Shown here: positions 1 to 15,000 of the stretch, piece by piece
Layout: each line of letters starts with the position of its first letter
Numbering within the stretch: the first letter of the stretch is position 1
Origin: Adineta steineri
Lineage: Eukaryota; Rotifera; Eurotatoria; Adinetida; Adinetidae
Assembly (NCBI GenBank): GCA_905250115.1
Contig: CAJNOI010000046.1
Span: 107,729-171,728, forward strand
Direction of reading: 5' to 3'
Length of the DNA: 64,000 nt
Notes under the pieces: generated by a model
The model's database searches: none
What the model saw: the letters and a program-made list of their open reading frames with translations, nothing else
What the model was told of the DNA's origin: nothing
Made by a program: the position numbers and the translations under genes

Positions 1-3000
1 TTGAATAAATCTATTTAAGAAAAATAAATAAATAATTTAAAAAATTCTTTCGTCTTTACTTTGGTGGTAAATGTTCATTATTTCGTTGATCTGTTAATGA
101 TTCACGTTGACGTACAGATACTGTACATGATGTTGATACTTCACCATATTTATTTTTCAAACGTAATTTATATAAACCAGCATCTTCAAGATAAACTTCT
201 TTCATATTTAATTGTGCTGATTCATTGGATTTAAAATTAATTGTTGTAAATACATTTGAACGTAACATAACACTATTAAAAAACCATGTTGCTTCAACAT
301 CTTCACCTTCAAATTGACAATTTAAATCAAGTGAATCACCTTCATGTAAATTTAAATCTTCAAGTGCACGAATAATACGTGGTTTCTTTCGTTCATTTGC
401 AGCATAATCTAATTTAAGGAAAAAACAAATTATAAAAATTTCAAAAATAAAACTTAATGTTATTAAATACCTTCAACTGTTAATTGACAATTACTTTCTT
501 GTCCATGACCATCATCAATACGAATTGTATATAAACCAGCTTGAATATTATGTGGAATATAAAGACTATATCGTAAACCTTCATTTTTTGCTTCACCTTG
601 ATCACCGATTGGTATACCATCTCTTAACCAAATAACACGAACATTTGGTTTTGATATTTGACATGATAATTCAAATGGTTCATCACCATAGACAGTCCAT
701 GTTTTAGGTAAATATTTAATGAAAACAGCTGGTAATGCTAAAATAGATAAATATATAGATATTATTAAATATATAATTAAAATAAATTTTTCTTCATACG
801 TTCAACAGTTAATGTTGCATCTGTATGTTGATTATCAATCATACAACGATAATTTCCTTCATCTTCAATTTGTGTATTATGAATAGTTAATGTTAATTGA
901 TCACCTTTGATTGAATAAACAACACGATCACTTGGTAAGATTCTTACACCATCTTTAAACCATTGAACATTAGAACTTAATTTTGATAAACGACATTGAA
1001 AACGTGCTGTGTTCTATATATACATATACATTTATAAAAACCCATCTCTAATTTAAATATAAAAAAAATTTCCTACCCCTTCTTTAACATGTAAATTTTT
1101 TAATTGATCAATAAATGTTGTTTCAATTTTTTTAACTTTTAAATGACATGATGTTTTTATATGTTCACAACGCATTTCATATAAACCTTGATCATCATAT
1201 TCAATATCATCTAATAATAATTTATAGTAACAATCAATTTGTTTAGCACGTATACGTGATTGTGGTGTAAAAAATATTCGTCGATCATTATGATACCAAA
1301 TAACATCCATATCAGGTTTAGATAATTGACAAACTAATGTGGCATTTTCATTTTCTTGTACATTAACATCAGTTAATGGTTCAATTAATTCAACAGGTAT
1401 ATCAATAACAGTTAATTTTGCTTCAGTAAATTCTTCTTGGACAGTACATTTATACCATCCTTTATCTGTTAATTTAACTTTAGGTATACGAAGTGTATGT
1501 TTATTATCAATTGATTGGATATCAATTTGTGATGGTGAAAGACGTTTATCACCAACAAACCATTCTACACGACATGGTTTCGATGTTTCACAAGTAAATT
1601 CAACAGATTCACCAAAATTACGCACACATTCTTCAAGAAGTTTTGTAAATGTTACAGGTGTAGCTAAAAAAAAATTGAAAATAATTAAATTATTTTAAAA
1701 ATAATTACAAAAATTTCAATTTACTTTTAATAGCTAATGATGCACTTGTTTTTGCACCACCATCAGCTACACATTTATATTCTCCACCATCATTCCAAGC
1801 AGCTTTAGGAATGATTAATGTATGTATAGCTCCTTTACTACGAATTTCGTAATGTTCATCTAGAGAGAGAAAAAAATAAATCATTTTTGTTCGAAATCAA
1901 AAAAGTCATACCATTTGAAATTGGTTCTCCTTCATGAAACCATTTAACATGAATATTTGGTTTATTTAATTCACAAATAAAATTGACCGTATCATTTTCA
2001 TTCACTCTTGCACCTGTTAAATTTTTAATAAATTCAATTGGTATTCCTAAAACAAAAAAAAGAAAATTTTGATTTTAATTTCTAAAACAAAAAACACATA
2101 CCTTTAACTTCAAGTGTTGCAGTTGATTCAATTTGATCATCAATTTTAACAGTTATATTTCCAGCATCGAATAATAATGTTTGTTTAATTTTTAATACAT
2201 GTTTCTTTCTTCCTAATGATGCTGTTAATTCAAATCTTGAATCATCATCATTTATAACTTGTCCATTTAATAACCAAACAACTTTTGTTGCAGGTTTATT
2301 TAATTCACATTCAAATTGTACAGGTTGATCTTGTTTAACCGAACGATTTCTTAATTCTTGTACAAATTCAATTTTAATTAATTTTATATCCGCTGTACAA
2401 CTTGTACGTGCTTCAATAGCATCATACATATATTTTCCTTGATCATTTTCATTAGCATCATTAATAATTAATTTAGCTTCACGTTCTTTATCATCATATG
2501 AAATTTGTATACGATTTGATACTTCAATTGGTTGTCCATTGTGTAACCAATGTGCATCATTTGATGGACGTTTATTCATTCGTACAATAAATGTAAGACA
2601 ATCACTTAATTCATATTTAATATCTTTAAGATCTTTAAAGAAGACTAATGGTTCAACTTGAACATAAACACGACATTTTGTTCGAACATTATCACATTCA
2701 CATTCATATAATATATCATTATCATCTTCTTGTGTTACTTTCGAAAGTTTTAATGAATGATCATATTTATCATCAGCAAAACGATGACGTGTATCACCTG
2801 TTTTAGCTATTAATGTTCCATTGCGATACCATCGAACTGTTTTATTTGGACGTGTTGTTGCAACATCAAGCAAAAGATTTGTACCAACTTTAAGTGTTAT
2901 TTCAGGTATTAATTCACGAGCAAAAACAGGTTCAGTTTGAACAGATACTGTACATGATGTATTGATTTCATCATTATAATGTGCAGAATATTTTCCACTA

Positions 3001-6000
3001 TGTTTCAATTCAGCAGATGGAATACGAAGTGTATGTAAATGACCATCAATACTACAGAGTTTACTATCAAGTGGTTGATCATCACATTTCCATGTTATTG
3101 GTGTATCAGGTTTAGATAATTTACATTCAAGAACAATTGGATTACCAACTTTAATAACGGTATCAAATAATTTTTGAGTAAAACGAACACGATCACTCAA
3201 CTAAAAAAGAAATCAGATTGAAATTATTACAATGAATCAAATATAGGCGTGTAATTAGACAAAGACTCAACCCCCTCTCCTAAGATTTTGAGAAATAGAA
3301 ATATTTTTATCTTACCACATCAACAAATGCATGTCCTCGAAGATTTTCAACATTAAGTGTATATTCCGCATGATCATCTATTGATGTTTTACGTATTTTT
3401 AATTGTATATGATTATCTTCTGTTTGAATAATTTCAATATTATCATTAATTATAAGTTCTTTTTCATTTCGATACCATGTTGGTTTTGTTTTAGGTTGAC
3501 GATTAACTTGACAATCAAGTATAACTTCATCACCTTCATTGACTTTAATATCTTCTAATTTTTTAATAAATAATAATGGTAATTCAGATTCTAAAACATC
3601 AGTTTTTTGTCGTTTATATGGATCATGTACCATTACTTCTGTTTGATATTCATATTTTGTACCTGATATATTTGATTTATATATACCTTCATCTTTAAAA
3701 TCAACTTTATCAATAGTAAATGTAACTGAATATTTTGATTTATCTTTATCAAATTTTTCTATTGTTTGTAATGGTTTACCATCTCTAGTGAATTCAATTG
3801 AACATTTACGATTTGTAACAATTGTAAGTATTAATTGATCATTTTGATCAAGATCAAGTACTTTTGGTGGATGTTCAAGTACTTTTAATTGATCATCATC
3901 TGTTGCTTGTATAACTTGTATTTCACGTTTATCATCTTTTGTTTTAACTATATATGAACCAAAATCATCTTTTTTCAATGAATTTATTGTTAATGTTCGT
4001 ACACAGTCAGTATTTTTAACAACTAAACCAGTTGATTTTAATGGTGTTGCATCTGATGATGTTAATTTAATTCCATCATGATACCAAACAACATGTCCTT
4101 GTGGAATATTTAATTCACATGTTAATGTTATTGATGAACCTATTTTACCGTTCAATGTTTCATCACATTTAACAATAAGAATTTTTGGTTCAATTAATTT
4201 AACAATTTTTGATTCACTAATTTTACTTGATTCAACTTCAAAACGATATGTACCTTCATCTTCTGGTTTTGAATTTTTCACTGTCATGGAATATTTAATA
4301 CCATGATTATCAACATCAGGTTCTTGTTGAAATGTAATTCTTGTATCACGTTTAGCTGTTAAATCTTTACCAGCTTTTGTCCATTTAGCATTGTTTTTAA
4401 CATCATGACTTAATGTTATAGATAATGTAAATTCATTACCAAGTATTGGTTCATTTGGTTCAAGTGTTAATGGTACAAGAATTTGAACAGGTGTTTCAAG
4501 AACTTTAAGACGAGCTGATGATTGTGTTTCATCAGGAAGTTTAACACTATATGTATCAGCATCTTTTAATTCAACTGAAGGTATTGTTAATGTAAATGTA
4601 CAATCAATTTGTGTATATTCATATTTAGGTGTCGATTCCAATGGAAGAGCAATTTTACCTTTATACCATTGCATTGGTTTATCTGGTAATCGACTAAGTG
4701 TAAATGTTGCTTGAACAGTTTCATTTTCATATGGTGATTCTTTATCCCATTTTAATTGTTTAAGAAATTTAATTGGATTTGGTGCTAATCTTAATGTATA
4801 AGATGTTTCAACTCCATCACCAGTAACTGTATATTTTCCTTTGTCAGTTGGTTTTGTTTTTGGTAAACGTATTGTAAATGTTGCATCAATATCATTTAAT
4901 TGTTGATCAAGTTCAACTATTTTACCATCTTTATATACTTCAATTTGTTTTGGTTTTCGTGAAAATTGACATGATAATGTTACATCATCACCTTCAATTG
5001 GTTTATCTTTATCAGAATTTAATGGTTTTAATATCGTTAATGGTTTTTCTTTAACTTTTAATTCTGCTGTCAATTTTTCATTTGTTGCTGGTATACGACA
5101 TTCTAATTGTCCAGCATCTTCAGGACGAACTTTTTTAATTGTTAATATCGCACGTGGTCCATCTGTTGATAAAACAAAACGATCATTTGGAGCAATTAAT
5201 TGATCATTTAAATACCATTCAACACTTTGATCTTTTAATGGTTTATTTAATGTAACTGTACATGTTACATTATCATCTTCTTTAGGTAATTTTGGATTTA
5301 TTTCAATTGTTGCTCCTTGAAATTTATATGGTAATGGTTCAATAATTAATTCATAAGATTGTTTTTGTCCATCAACAACTATTGTAAATACTTTAGCATC
5401 TTGTTCCGGATTTAAATTTTTTATTTTTAATACTAAATCTTGTTGATCATAACGTTTACGATCAACAATTGGTGACCATTGAATTTGTTTAGGTGGAAGT
5501 GTTGTTTCACATATTAGTGTTATTGTTTCACCTTCAATTGGTTTACCTTGAATATAAATTGGACTAAGTTCTTGTGGAATATCTAAATCAACCGATGATT
5601 CAAGATTTGTATCAAGTACAATACGATATTGTCCAAGATCATCAGCTTCTAATTTTGTTATTATTAAATCATGTTGTGTTGAATTTTCTGTACTTAAAAC
5701 AGTTGCACGACGTGTTGAAATCTTTCGTGAACCTTTATACCATTCAACTTCTTTAACTGGTAATGATGTTTTACATCTTAATGTAACTTTTTCATTCAAT
5801 TTTAATTTGTCTTGATTATCATCAAGAATAATATGTAATGGTTGAATTATTTCATTTTTATCTTTTTGTGTTATTTTCTTTAGAATATTAACTTGTGTTG
5901 AACATTGTTTATTATTTGGTAATTTAAGAGTATATTTACCACTATCATTCTCAATATTACCTTCTGGAATATCTAATGTGACTGTAAAATCTGCATCGAT

Positions 6001-9000
6001 CGATGTTTTTACCGACGATGGAATAGGTTTACCATTACGTAACCAAACAATATCACTTGGTGAATCAGGTTTACGATTTAATTTAGCTTCAAGATGAATT
6101 GGTTCATTTTCATTGATTTCAATTTTATCTTTTAATGGTACGAGAAAATCTAAATCTTCTTGTTTATCTTCTTTTGGTTTAATATCAACTTGTACTGAAC
6201 TTTTAAGATTTGGTCGAATGACAACTTCATATAAACCTGAATCTTCTGGTTTAACATTTTCTAATGTAAATTGATATATTCCATTATTAAAATTTTCACA
6301 TGGAATTGTTTTTGTTGGTTTTTTACCATTTTTTAATAGTATTAAATCAGTTGATAATGGTTTATTTAATTGTATTTCAAGAAGAATATTATCTGGATGT
6401 TTATCATCAGGTACAATATGTAATTCTTTAACAATTTGTATATCTTCCGGTTTAATTTTAACTTGTGATGTTGTTGTTATTTTATGTATGGGTATTTCAG
6501 CTGAATATGAACCATGTTCATTTAATTGTATTTGTTTTATTGTTAGAAAATAAGCTTTACCATCTTGTTCAATTTGTGTACGTTCATTATCAGCTTCAAT
6601 GACTTTATTATTAAATTTCCATATGACTGGAATTTGTTTTAAATCATGTGAGACAGTAAATTTCAACACTAAACTTTCATTTTCAGTAAATGTTGAATCT
6701 TTTAATGGTTCAATTAATTTCACTGTTATTGATTTAACTGTTAATGGTGCTGTACATTTTTTACCTTGTGGTTGATCAATTGCACATGTATATGTACCAG
6801 CATCTTTTAAATCAATTGTTTTTAATGTTAATAAATGGATATGAGCATTATCTGTATCAACTGATGGTTGAATACGATCATTCGATGTTAATGGTTTATT
6901 GTCTTTTAACCATTTAACTTTTATATTTGGTTTATTTAATTGACATTCAAATGTGACTGTATCACCTGTAATGGCATCGATAGATTCTAAAAAAAAGAAC
7001 AAATTTATATTTATGTGATCTCATTAATTTTTTAAAACATTCTCGTATTATTTAAAGATAAAAAGAACACCTCCGTACTAAGGACCTGCGGAGTCAAATT
7101 TTTTGACTCCGAAACTCGACTCCAACGGAATCGGAGTACTCCGCAACTCCCTATCCTGTACCAATAGTCCTTAAAGTTCATGAGAAAAAAAATAGGTGAA
7201 TAACTTTTCATCGTTTCATGTCAAAAATTATGTAAATTGCTTGGATTGTTCTACTGCTATTCATATTTTTTTTGAAGCATCCTGTTTTGAAGATACTCAA
7301 TTATCAGAAAAAGAGACATCCGTTCAGATTAAAAAAATTTCCGACACTATAGATAATAACAACATACCAATTTTATGAACAAAATCAGCTGGCATTTCTT
7401 TAACTTTAACTGTCGCTTGTGTTATTTTTCCATTTGATTTAATTTTACATGTATATGAACCTTGATCATTTATTAATATATCATGAATAATTAATGTATG
7501 AGTAATTCCATTATTTTCTATTGTATAATGTTCATTCGATTCAATTAATTGATTATCTTTTAACCATTCAATAGGAATATTATCTCGATTTGTTTCACAT
7601 TTTAATTCAATTGTTTGAAATTCTTCTGTTTCAATATTTGATAGTTTCTTAGTAAAATCAGCTGGTGGTGCACCGATTTCTTCAATTGTAACTTGACATG
7701 AACTAGCATCATCTGGTGTACGTATTTCATATTGTCCAGCATCTTGTTTAGCATTCACTTTTTGTACAACTAATGTATGACGTCGTCCTTTCGACATTAT
7801 TGTTATATGTGGTGTTTCACCTGTTGATGGAATTTCTTTCCCATTAATAAACCATGTAACTGGTGCATGTTCATTATCAACACGTGCTTCAAGTGTTAAA
7901 TTTTGATTTTCTTGTAAAGTTATATCTTTTAATGGTTGAGTTATTTTACTTGGTGGTCCTTGTACAGTAACTTTACATGTCGATCGTAATGAATCATTTG
8001 GACCAATAAATTCATATATACCACTATCACCAACTGGTAAAACACCATCAATAATAATAGTATGATGAGTACCATCGGATGTTACACGTGTTCGTTTATC
8101 TTTACGAATTGGATTATTAATATCATCTTTAATAAAACGGCAATTAGGCACATTTGGATGAGATAATTCAACATCAAGTTTTAATTGTTCACCTTAAGAT
8201 AAAAATTAAATATTTAGTTTTTGTTTTTTTTGTTCTATTTATTTAAAGTTCATTAAGTTAATTTGTTTAAGTGACAGTTTGAAATTTCTATTATAATAGA
8301 TTAAGAATTTTTCTTCCTTTTTCTTTTATATTTCTTTTATGACATATTAATTGCACATGACTTTATCATATTATTCTTTAACAGACATACTCATCTACTT
8401 TTCTAAATAGACTACGTTGATTATGATAATAACTATGCATCTCTTTTATCAAGCATAAATCCGTATCTTTTCTTTTTCTTCGTCAAGTTTGTTTCACTAG
8501 CAAAAAAAGGAAAACTTCCTCTTCTTTATATTCTTTTTTCTACAAAGTTGTCTCATTTCCTTCTTCTTCTTCGTTTTTTTTATTATTATCATTTAACAAA
8601 ATGAATACAACATCATCAACTGATTCTATCATAAATATTCGTCCATTTCGATTCTATTATTATCTATTAACATGGATAAGTGCATCAATTGGAATAGGAT
8701 TTCTATGTTTAAGTTTAACACGTTATATTCGTCATAAATATCAACGAACATATTTAACATATGTTTATCATTTTTCCTTAGGATTTTCAATACTTTTATT
8801 TCTAATAAGTACACCATTACATACACTAACAGAATATTATTCATCATTTATACCAATGGTATCTAGTCAACAACATCTTCTATTATGTAATTTTGATATA
8901 ATAACATTTTTTATAACATCATCTGGTATTGGTTATTCATTAGCATATGCTAGTTTAGAACGAACATTTTTTATATTCTATTCTCAAAATATTCAATTAA

Positions 9001-12000
9001 CATTAATCAGACAATTTACACCATTTCTAATTATATTTTCTTTCTTAAGTATAATAATAACATTATTTGTACTTTTATCAAAATGTGCTTTAGAAATTTC
9101 ACCTTGTTTAATATGTTATTTTAATTCATTTAAATTTCAATTTCTATGGTTTTTATTACAATTTTTAATACCATTTTTAATAATGTTATTTGCCATTATT
9201 TTTCTTATCTATCGTATTAATATACATACAAAACGTATGCGATCATCTATAACTCGTAAACGTTCGAAAAATAAATTTCAACGTATACTTATTCATTTAA
9301 ATATTTATAATATTTATTATATGCTATCAATATGTCCATTGAATATCTATGTATTCTTACGATTATCTATGAATATAAAACAACAAACTATTGAAATACT
9401 TCTAATAAATTATTCATTTATATCTCTTCATGGTTATCCAATATTAATTTTTTTCTTAACAAAAGTTAAACAACCAGTTCGAATTAAATATTTTCAAGAA
9501 CAAAAACCTGCTCCTTATATTATTGTTACACATCCTTCAAGTCATGTAGATGAATATGAACGCACTCGTTTATAAAAAATAGAATTTTTTTCTTACCTTG
9601 GGGAACAATTAATGTTTCTGGTAATCCTTTAATAATACGAATAGGAGCTTTACTAACAGTAACATCACAATTTGTTGTTTCACCACTTTGACGATCTTTA
9701 CATGTATATTTTCCAGTATCATTTAATTCAGCTTTTGGAACTAAAATATGACAGAAAAGAATTTTTATATTTTAATTATTATTATTATTAAAAAAGATTT
9801 TAAACCTTTTAATTGTCTTATTGGACCATTGTTAACAATTTTAAAACGAGGATTTTTACTATCAATAAGATCATCATCTAAATACCAATCCGTTATTTGT
9901 TTATCATCATTAACTTCACATTCAAGAATAAATTCTGCATCTTCAGTTGTATCTAATTTATTTGGAAGTAATTTACGAAAACCTGGTTTAGTTGTTTCTT
10001 CTGTTGATTCAAGTTTAGGTGATGGTGAACGAACTTTTTCTTCAGCTGGTTCAACAATAACTTGAGCTGTTGATGATTTTGTATTATCTATTGTAACTGT
10101 ATATTCACCATTATCATTATCATCACAATCATTTATCATAAGTCCTATTAGAAAATAAAAAATATTTTATTTTTATCAAATCATTCAATACTGATCAGTT
10201 TTTTAGGGTATACAAATCGAAATTTAGGGTGGGCGGCGTCCATCCAGCGCCCACCTCAAAACATATAGCTACTGTATTTTTTCGGATGGGCAGACTGAAT
10301 TTTAGAGTTGGCGGCGCTCACCCGCCAGATGAAACACTGATACTATTTTGTCAAAGTATTGATCTTTTATTCTGAATATCAATGATAAATCTATCTAGTA
10401 AATATAGAAACTCATCTGCTTGTCAAAGATTAGATCTTTGAATTCTTATAAAGAATGATAGAATTTAAGAAATAAATATTAATGTTACCTTGTAATTTTC
10501 CATTATTCATAATTTCATATTTATCTCCATCTTCAATAGTTTTTCCATTTTTATCTTTCCAAACAACATTTTGTGGTTTTCTCGTAAGTTCACATTCAAG
10601 TAAAGCACTCTTCATATATTCAACATGCACAGGTGTTGTTAATTTTTGTTGAAAATCAACTCCAGCTGGTTCAATCGTACATTGTGAACTTGTTTCAGTA
10701 TTTGTTGGTAATACACATCGATATAAACCTGTATCAGATGTAACAGGTTGTAATATACGTAATTTATGTAATGTATTATTTTTCGTTGATTCAATTTGAT
10801 AATGTTTTTTTAATTCTGTTGGTGATAATTTTTGTTGATCATGAAACCATTGAACAGGTGTTGATTTTGATGTTTCACATTCAAATACAAGTTCTTTTTC
10901 TTTACCTTCAATTGTATTAACATTCGATGGTGTTAATTCTTTTGTAAATCGTAAATCATCTTAAATAAAATACTTATGGTTTATTTTTTTTGTTATTACT
11001 AAAAAGAAATTTTACCTTTTATTGTTAATTCAATAGTTCGTTCATCATCATCACTTTTAACTGAATAAATTCCAGTATCGGCAATAACTGACGATTTTAT
11101 TGTTACTTGTCGTTGTAAATTTTTAATTGTTATTTTATGATTTTGATCTTCTTTGATTTCTTTATTATTTAAAAACCATTTAACTTTACCCTTTTCTTGA
11201 TTAATTGTTGTTGTTAAAATAACTTCAGTTTTTTCTGGAATATTATCTTTATCAGCTGCTGATACTTGTATATCAGAAGTAAATAGAACAGGTAATGGTT
11301 TAACAATAATTACAACTGATTGACTACGAAGACCATCTTTATCAGTTATTGTTGAATCTTTAACTAATGTTTCATATTTTCCTTTATCATCTGGTTGAGC
11401 AGCATCAAAACGAATTCGTACAGATGATGAATCATCTTCATAAATAATTTGAATATGTTTATCAGCTGGAACACGTTTACTATCACGATTAAGAACAAGA
11501 TTTTTAACAGGTTTATTATAACGAATAAATAATTCAAATGGTGAATTTTCATTAACAGTATTACTATCATCTGTAGCATCAACAAGATGAAGTTGTTCAA
11601 TAATTGATAATGGTTTATCATGAACTTTTAATCGAGTACTTGTATCTTTTGTTTTATCAACTGTTACTTTATATGTACCTAAAAAATCGGTAAAATTTTA
11701 TAATAAAACAATTTATATTTTCTGAATAAAATCTTACCAGCATCATCAGGTTTAACATTTGTTAAATGAATTTTTAATGTTGGTCCATCACGTTCAATTT
11801 TAATTCTTTCATTATCTATTGGTTTGCTATTTTTAAGTAATGTAATTGGTATATTTTCATCATCAATTGGTCGATTTAAAACACATTGCATAATAACATC
11901 TGCACCTTCTTCAATATCATCTGATGGAATACATTTAAGTTGTTCAATAAAATCTAAAGGTGGTAATGCAACAGTCAATTGAACTTTTTCTATAAGTTCA

Positions 12001-15000
12001 CCATCATTAAAATTAATTGAATACATTCCTGTATCATCTAATTTTAAATCTGTTAATTTCAAACGATATTTTGTTTGATCTTTTGTTAATGTTGGTTGAT
12101 TTTCTAATGGTATATCATCTTTTAACCAAATACATGGAACATTTGGACGATTTAATTCAATTTGAAGTTCAACATTACCTCCAACAATCGGTGTACCAAT
12201 TATTTTTAATGGCGTTACTGTTTTAAGTGGAATTGATTTGATTTCAATTGAACATTGTGTTATATTTTCATTATTTATTTGTAAAATATAATTTCCACTT
12301 TCATCTAATTTAATATTATCAATTGAAAGTTTAAATTGTTGACCATCCCGTGATGGAATTGAACGAATACGTTTAGCATCAATTGTTATCGGTTTATCAT
12401 CTTTTAACCAAGTAATAGTTGGATTTTCTGGAACATTTTTTAATTTTGTTGAAAGGACAAGTGTATCATCTTCGAATACATCAGCTTTTTCGGATTGTAA
12501 TGGTTGAATAACTTCAATGGGTTTCGGTCGAACAGTAACAGTAACTGTTTGTGATTGAATTTCTTGTGGATGAAGTATTTTTAATTGATAATCTCCTTGA
12601 TCAACATTTAATTTAACATTTGCTAAAGTCAATATTATTTTTGGACTTGTTGAATTAATACTTATTTTTAAACGTTTTGTTTGATCATTTGATAAAACTT
12701 TTCCATTGAGTGTTAATGAAAGATCTTTACTATCACCGGAGGGTAATGGTTGAGATAATTCACATTCAAATGTTATTGTTTCATCAACAATTGGTTCAGA
12801 ATTTGATACAGTTAAATCTTGGATAAATGTTAATGCTTTTAGAATTGTGACTTTAACGGATGGTGATGTCACTTTTTCATTAATAGTAACTGTATATTCA
12901 CCTTGATCAAGATCTTGTTTAACATTTGTTATTTGTATTTGCAATTTATTACCTGTTTGAGTAATTTTTATACGATCATCTTCATTTTCATTTAATGGTT
13001 TATCATGAAAGAAGAAAATAACTGATTTATAAGTTGGTTTATCTAATTCACATTCGAGTACTAAGGTTTCATCTTCATTTAATGGATTTTTTAATGCACG
13101 AAGTGGTTTAATAAATTTAATTTGTTCTGGTTTTATTGTTATTTTAACTGAAGAACTTTTTATTGGTTTCTTTTGATCAGGACTTGATATTTCTAAATAA
13201 TAATCACCAGACATTGTTGGTTCAACATTTGGAATTTGTAAATTAATTTGTTCGGTTGGATAATCTTGTTCAATTGGTATTACAACTTCATTACGATACC
13301 ATTGAATAGTTTCATTAGACTTTAATGGTCGACTTAATTGACAAAATAATTCTAATGTTTCACTTTCATCTAAAGTTGGTTTTACAGCTTTAAGATCTTT
13401 GACAAATGTTATTGGTTTTTCTTGAACAACAACAGGTACTTTATCACTTTCGACTTCTTTGACACGAACGGAATAAGTGCCTGTATGATCAGTTGGTTGT
13501 GCATCTTTGATTGTTAATTTAAGTTTTGGACCATCCTTTGTGAATTGAATGTGTGCATCTTCTTCAATTGGTTGATCATCTTTTAACCAGACTATTTCAT
13601 CGAAGGGTTTATTAAGCGTACATTCAAAATTGAGTGTTTCACCAACGTCAAATTGTTTCTTATTGATTGTTAGATTTTTGACAAACTTAGGAATATCAGC
13701 ATTAACGGTAATTGAAACCGGTCTGCTATCAACTTCATCATTGATTTTAACAGTGTACTCACCAGATTCATCAAGCTTAATATTATCCAAAGTGAATTTA
13801 ATTTTCTTATCTTTAATCTCCGGTTTTATTCGATCGTTTGGAATTGTTTCGCCGTTTAATTGAAGTTCAACCTGTGTCGGCACCATGTCTAACTCACAGT
13901 CGAGTATCAATTGTTCACCTTCAGTTAATGTTGTTTTATTTGCTTTGAGATCTTTAACAAATTTTGGTACCTTCTTCGTTACAGTAACTGGCACTTTGTC
14001 ACTTTCGACTTCTTTTACGCGAACAGAGTATGTACCAGTATGATCAGCTGGTTGTGCATCTTTGATTGTGAGTTTAAGTTTAGGGCCATCTTTTGTGAAT
14101 TGAATGTGTGCATCTTCTTCAATTGGTTGTCCGTCTTTCAACCAAACTATATCATCAAAGGGTTTATTAAGTGTACATTCGAAGGTAAGTGTTTCACCAA
14201 GATCAAATTGTTTTTTATTGATTGTTAAATTTTTGATGAATTTGGGAATATCAGCATTAACAGTTATAGATACTGGTTTGCTATCAACTTCATCATTGAT
14301 TTTAACAGTATAATCGCCAGATTCATCGAGTTTAATGTTGTCTAATGTGAACTTGATTTTCTTATCCTTCACCTCGGTCTTTACTCTATCTTCAGGCACT
14401 GTCTCCCCATTGATTTGGAGTTTGACATCGCTTGGTGCCATGTCAAGTTCACATTCCAAAATGAGTTGTTCACCTTCAGTTAGTGTTGTTTTGTTTGCTT
14501 TAAGATCTTTAACAAATTTCGGTACCTTCTTTGTGACAGTGACGGGTACTTTATCACTTTCAACCTCCTTCACTTTGACTGAATACGTACCTGTATGATC
14601 AGTTGGTTGAGCATCTTTGATTGTTAACTTAAGTTTAGGGCCATCTTTTGTAAATTGGATATGTGCATCTTCTTCAATGGGTTGACCATCTTTTAACCAG
14701 ACTATTTCATCGAAGGGCTTGTTGAGTGTGCATTCAAAATTGAGTGTTTCACCAAGATCAAATTGTTTCTTATTGATTGTTAGATTCTTGACAAATTTAG
14801 GGATATCAGCGTTGACAGTAATTGAAACTGGTTTACTATCCACTTCATCGTTAATTTTGACTGTATAATCACCAGCTTCATCGAGTTTAATATTATCTAG
14901 TGTAAACTTTATTTTCTTATCTTTGATTTCGGTTTTCACTCTCTCTTCAGGTACTGTTTCTCCATTGATTTGAAGTTTAACATCGCTTGGTGCCATATCA

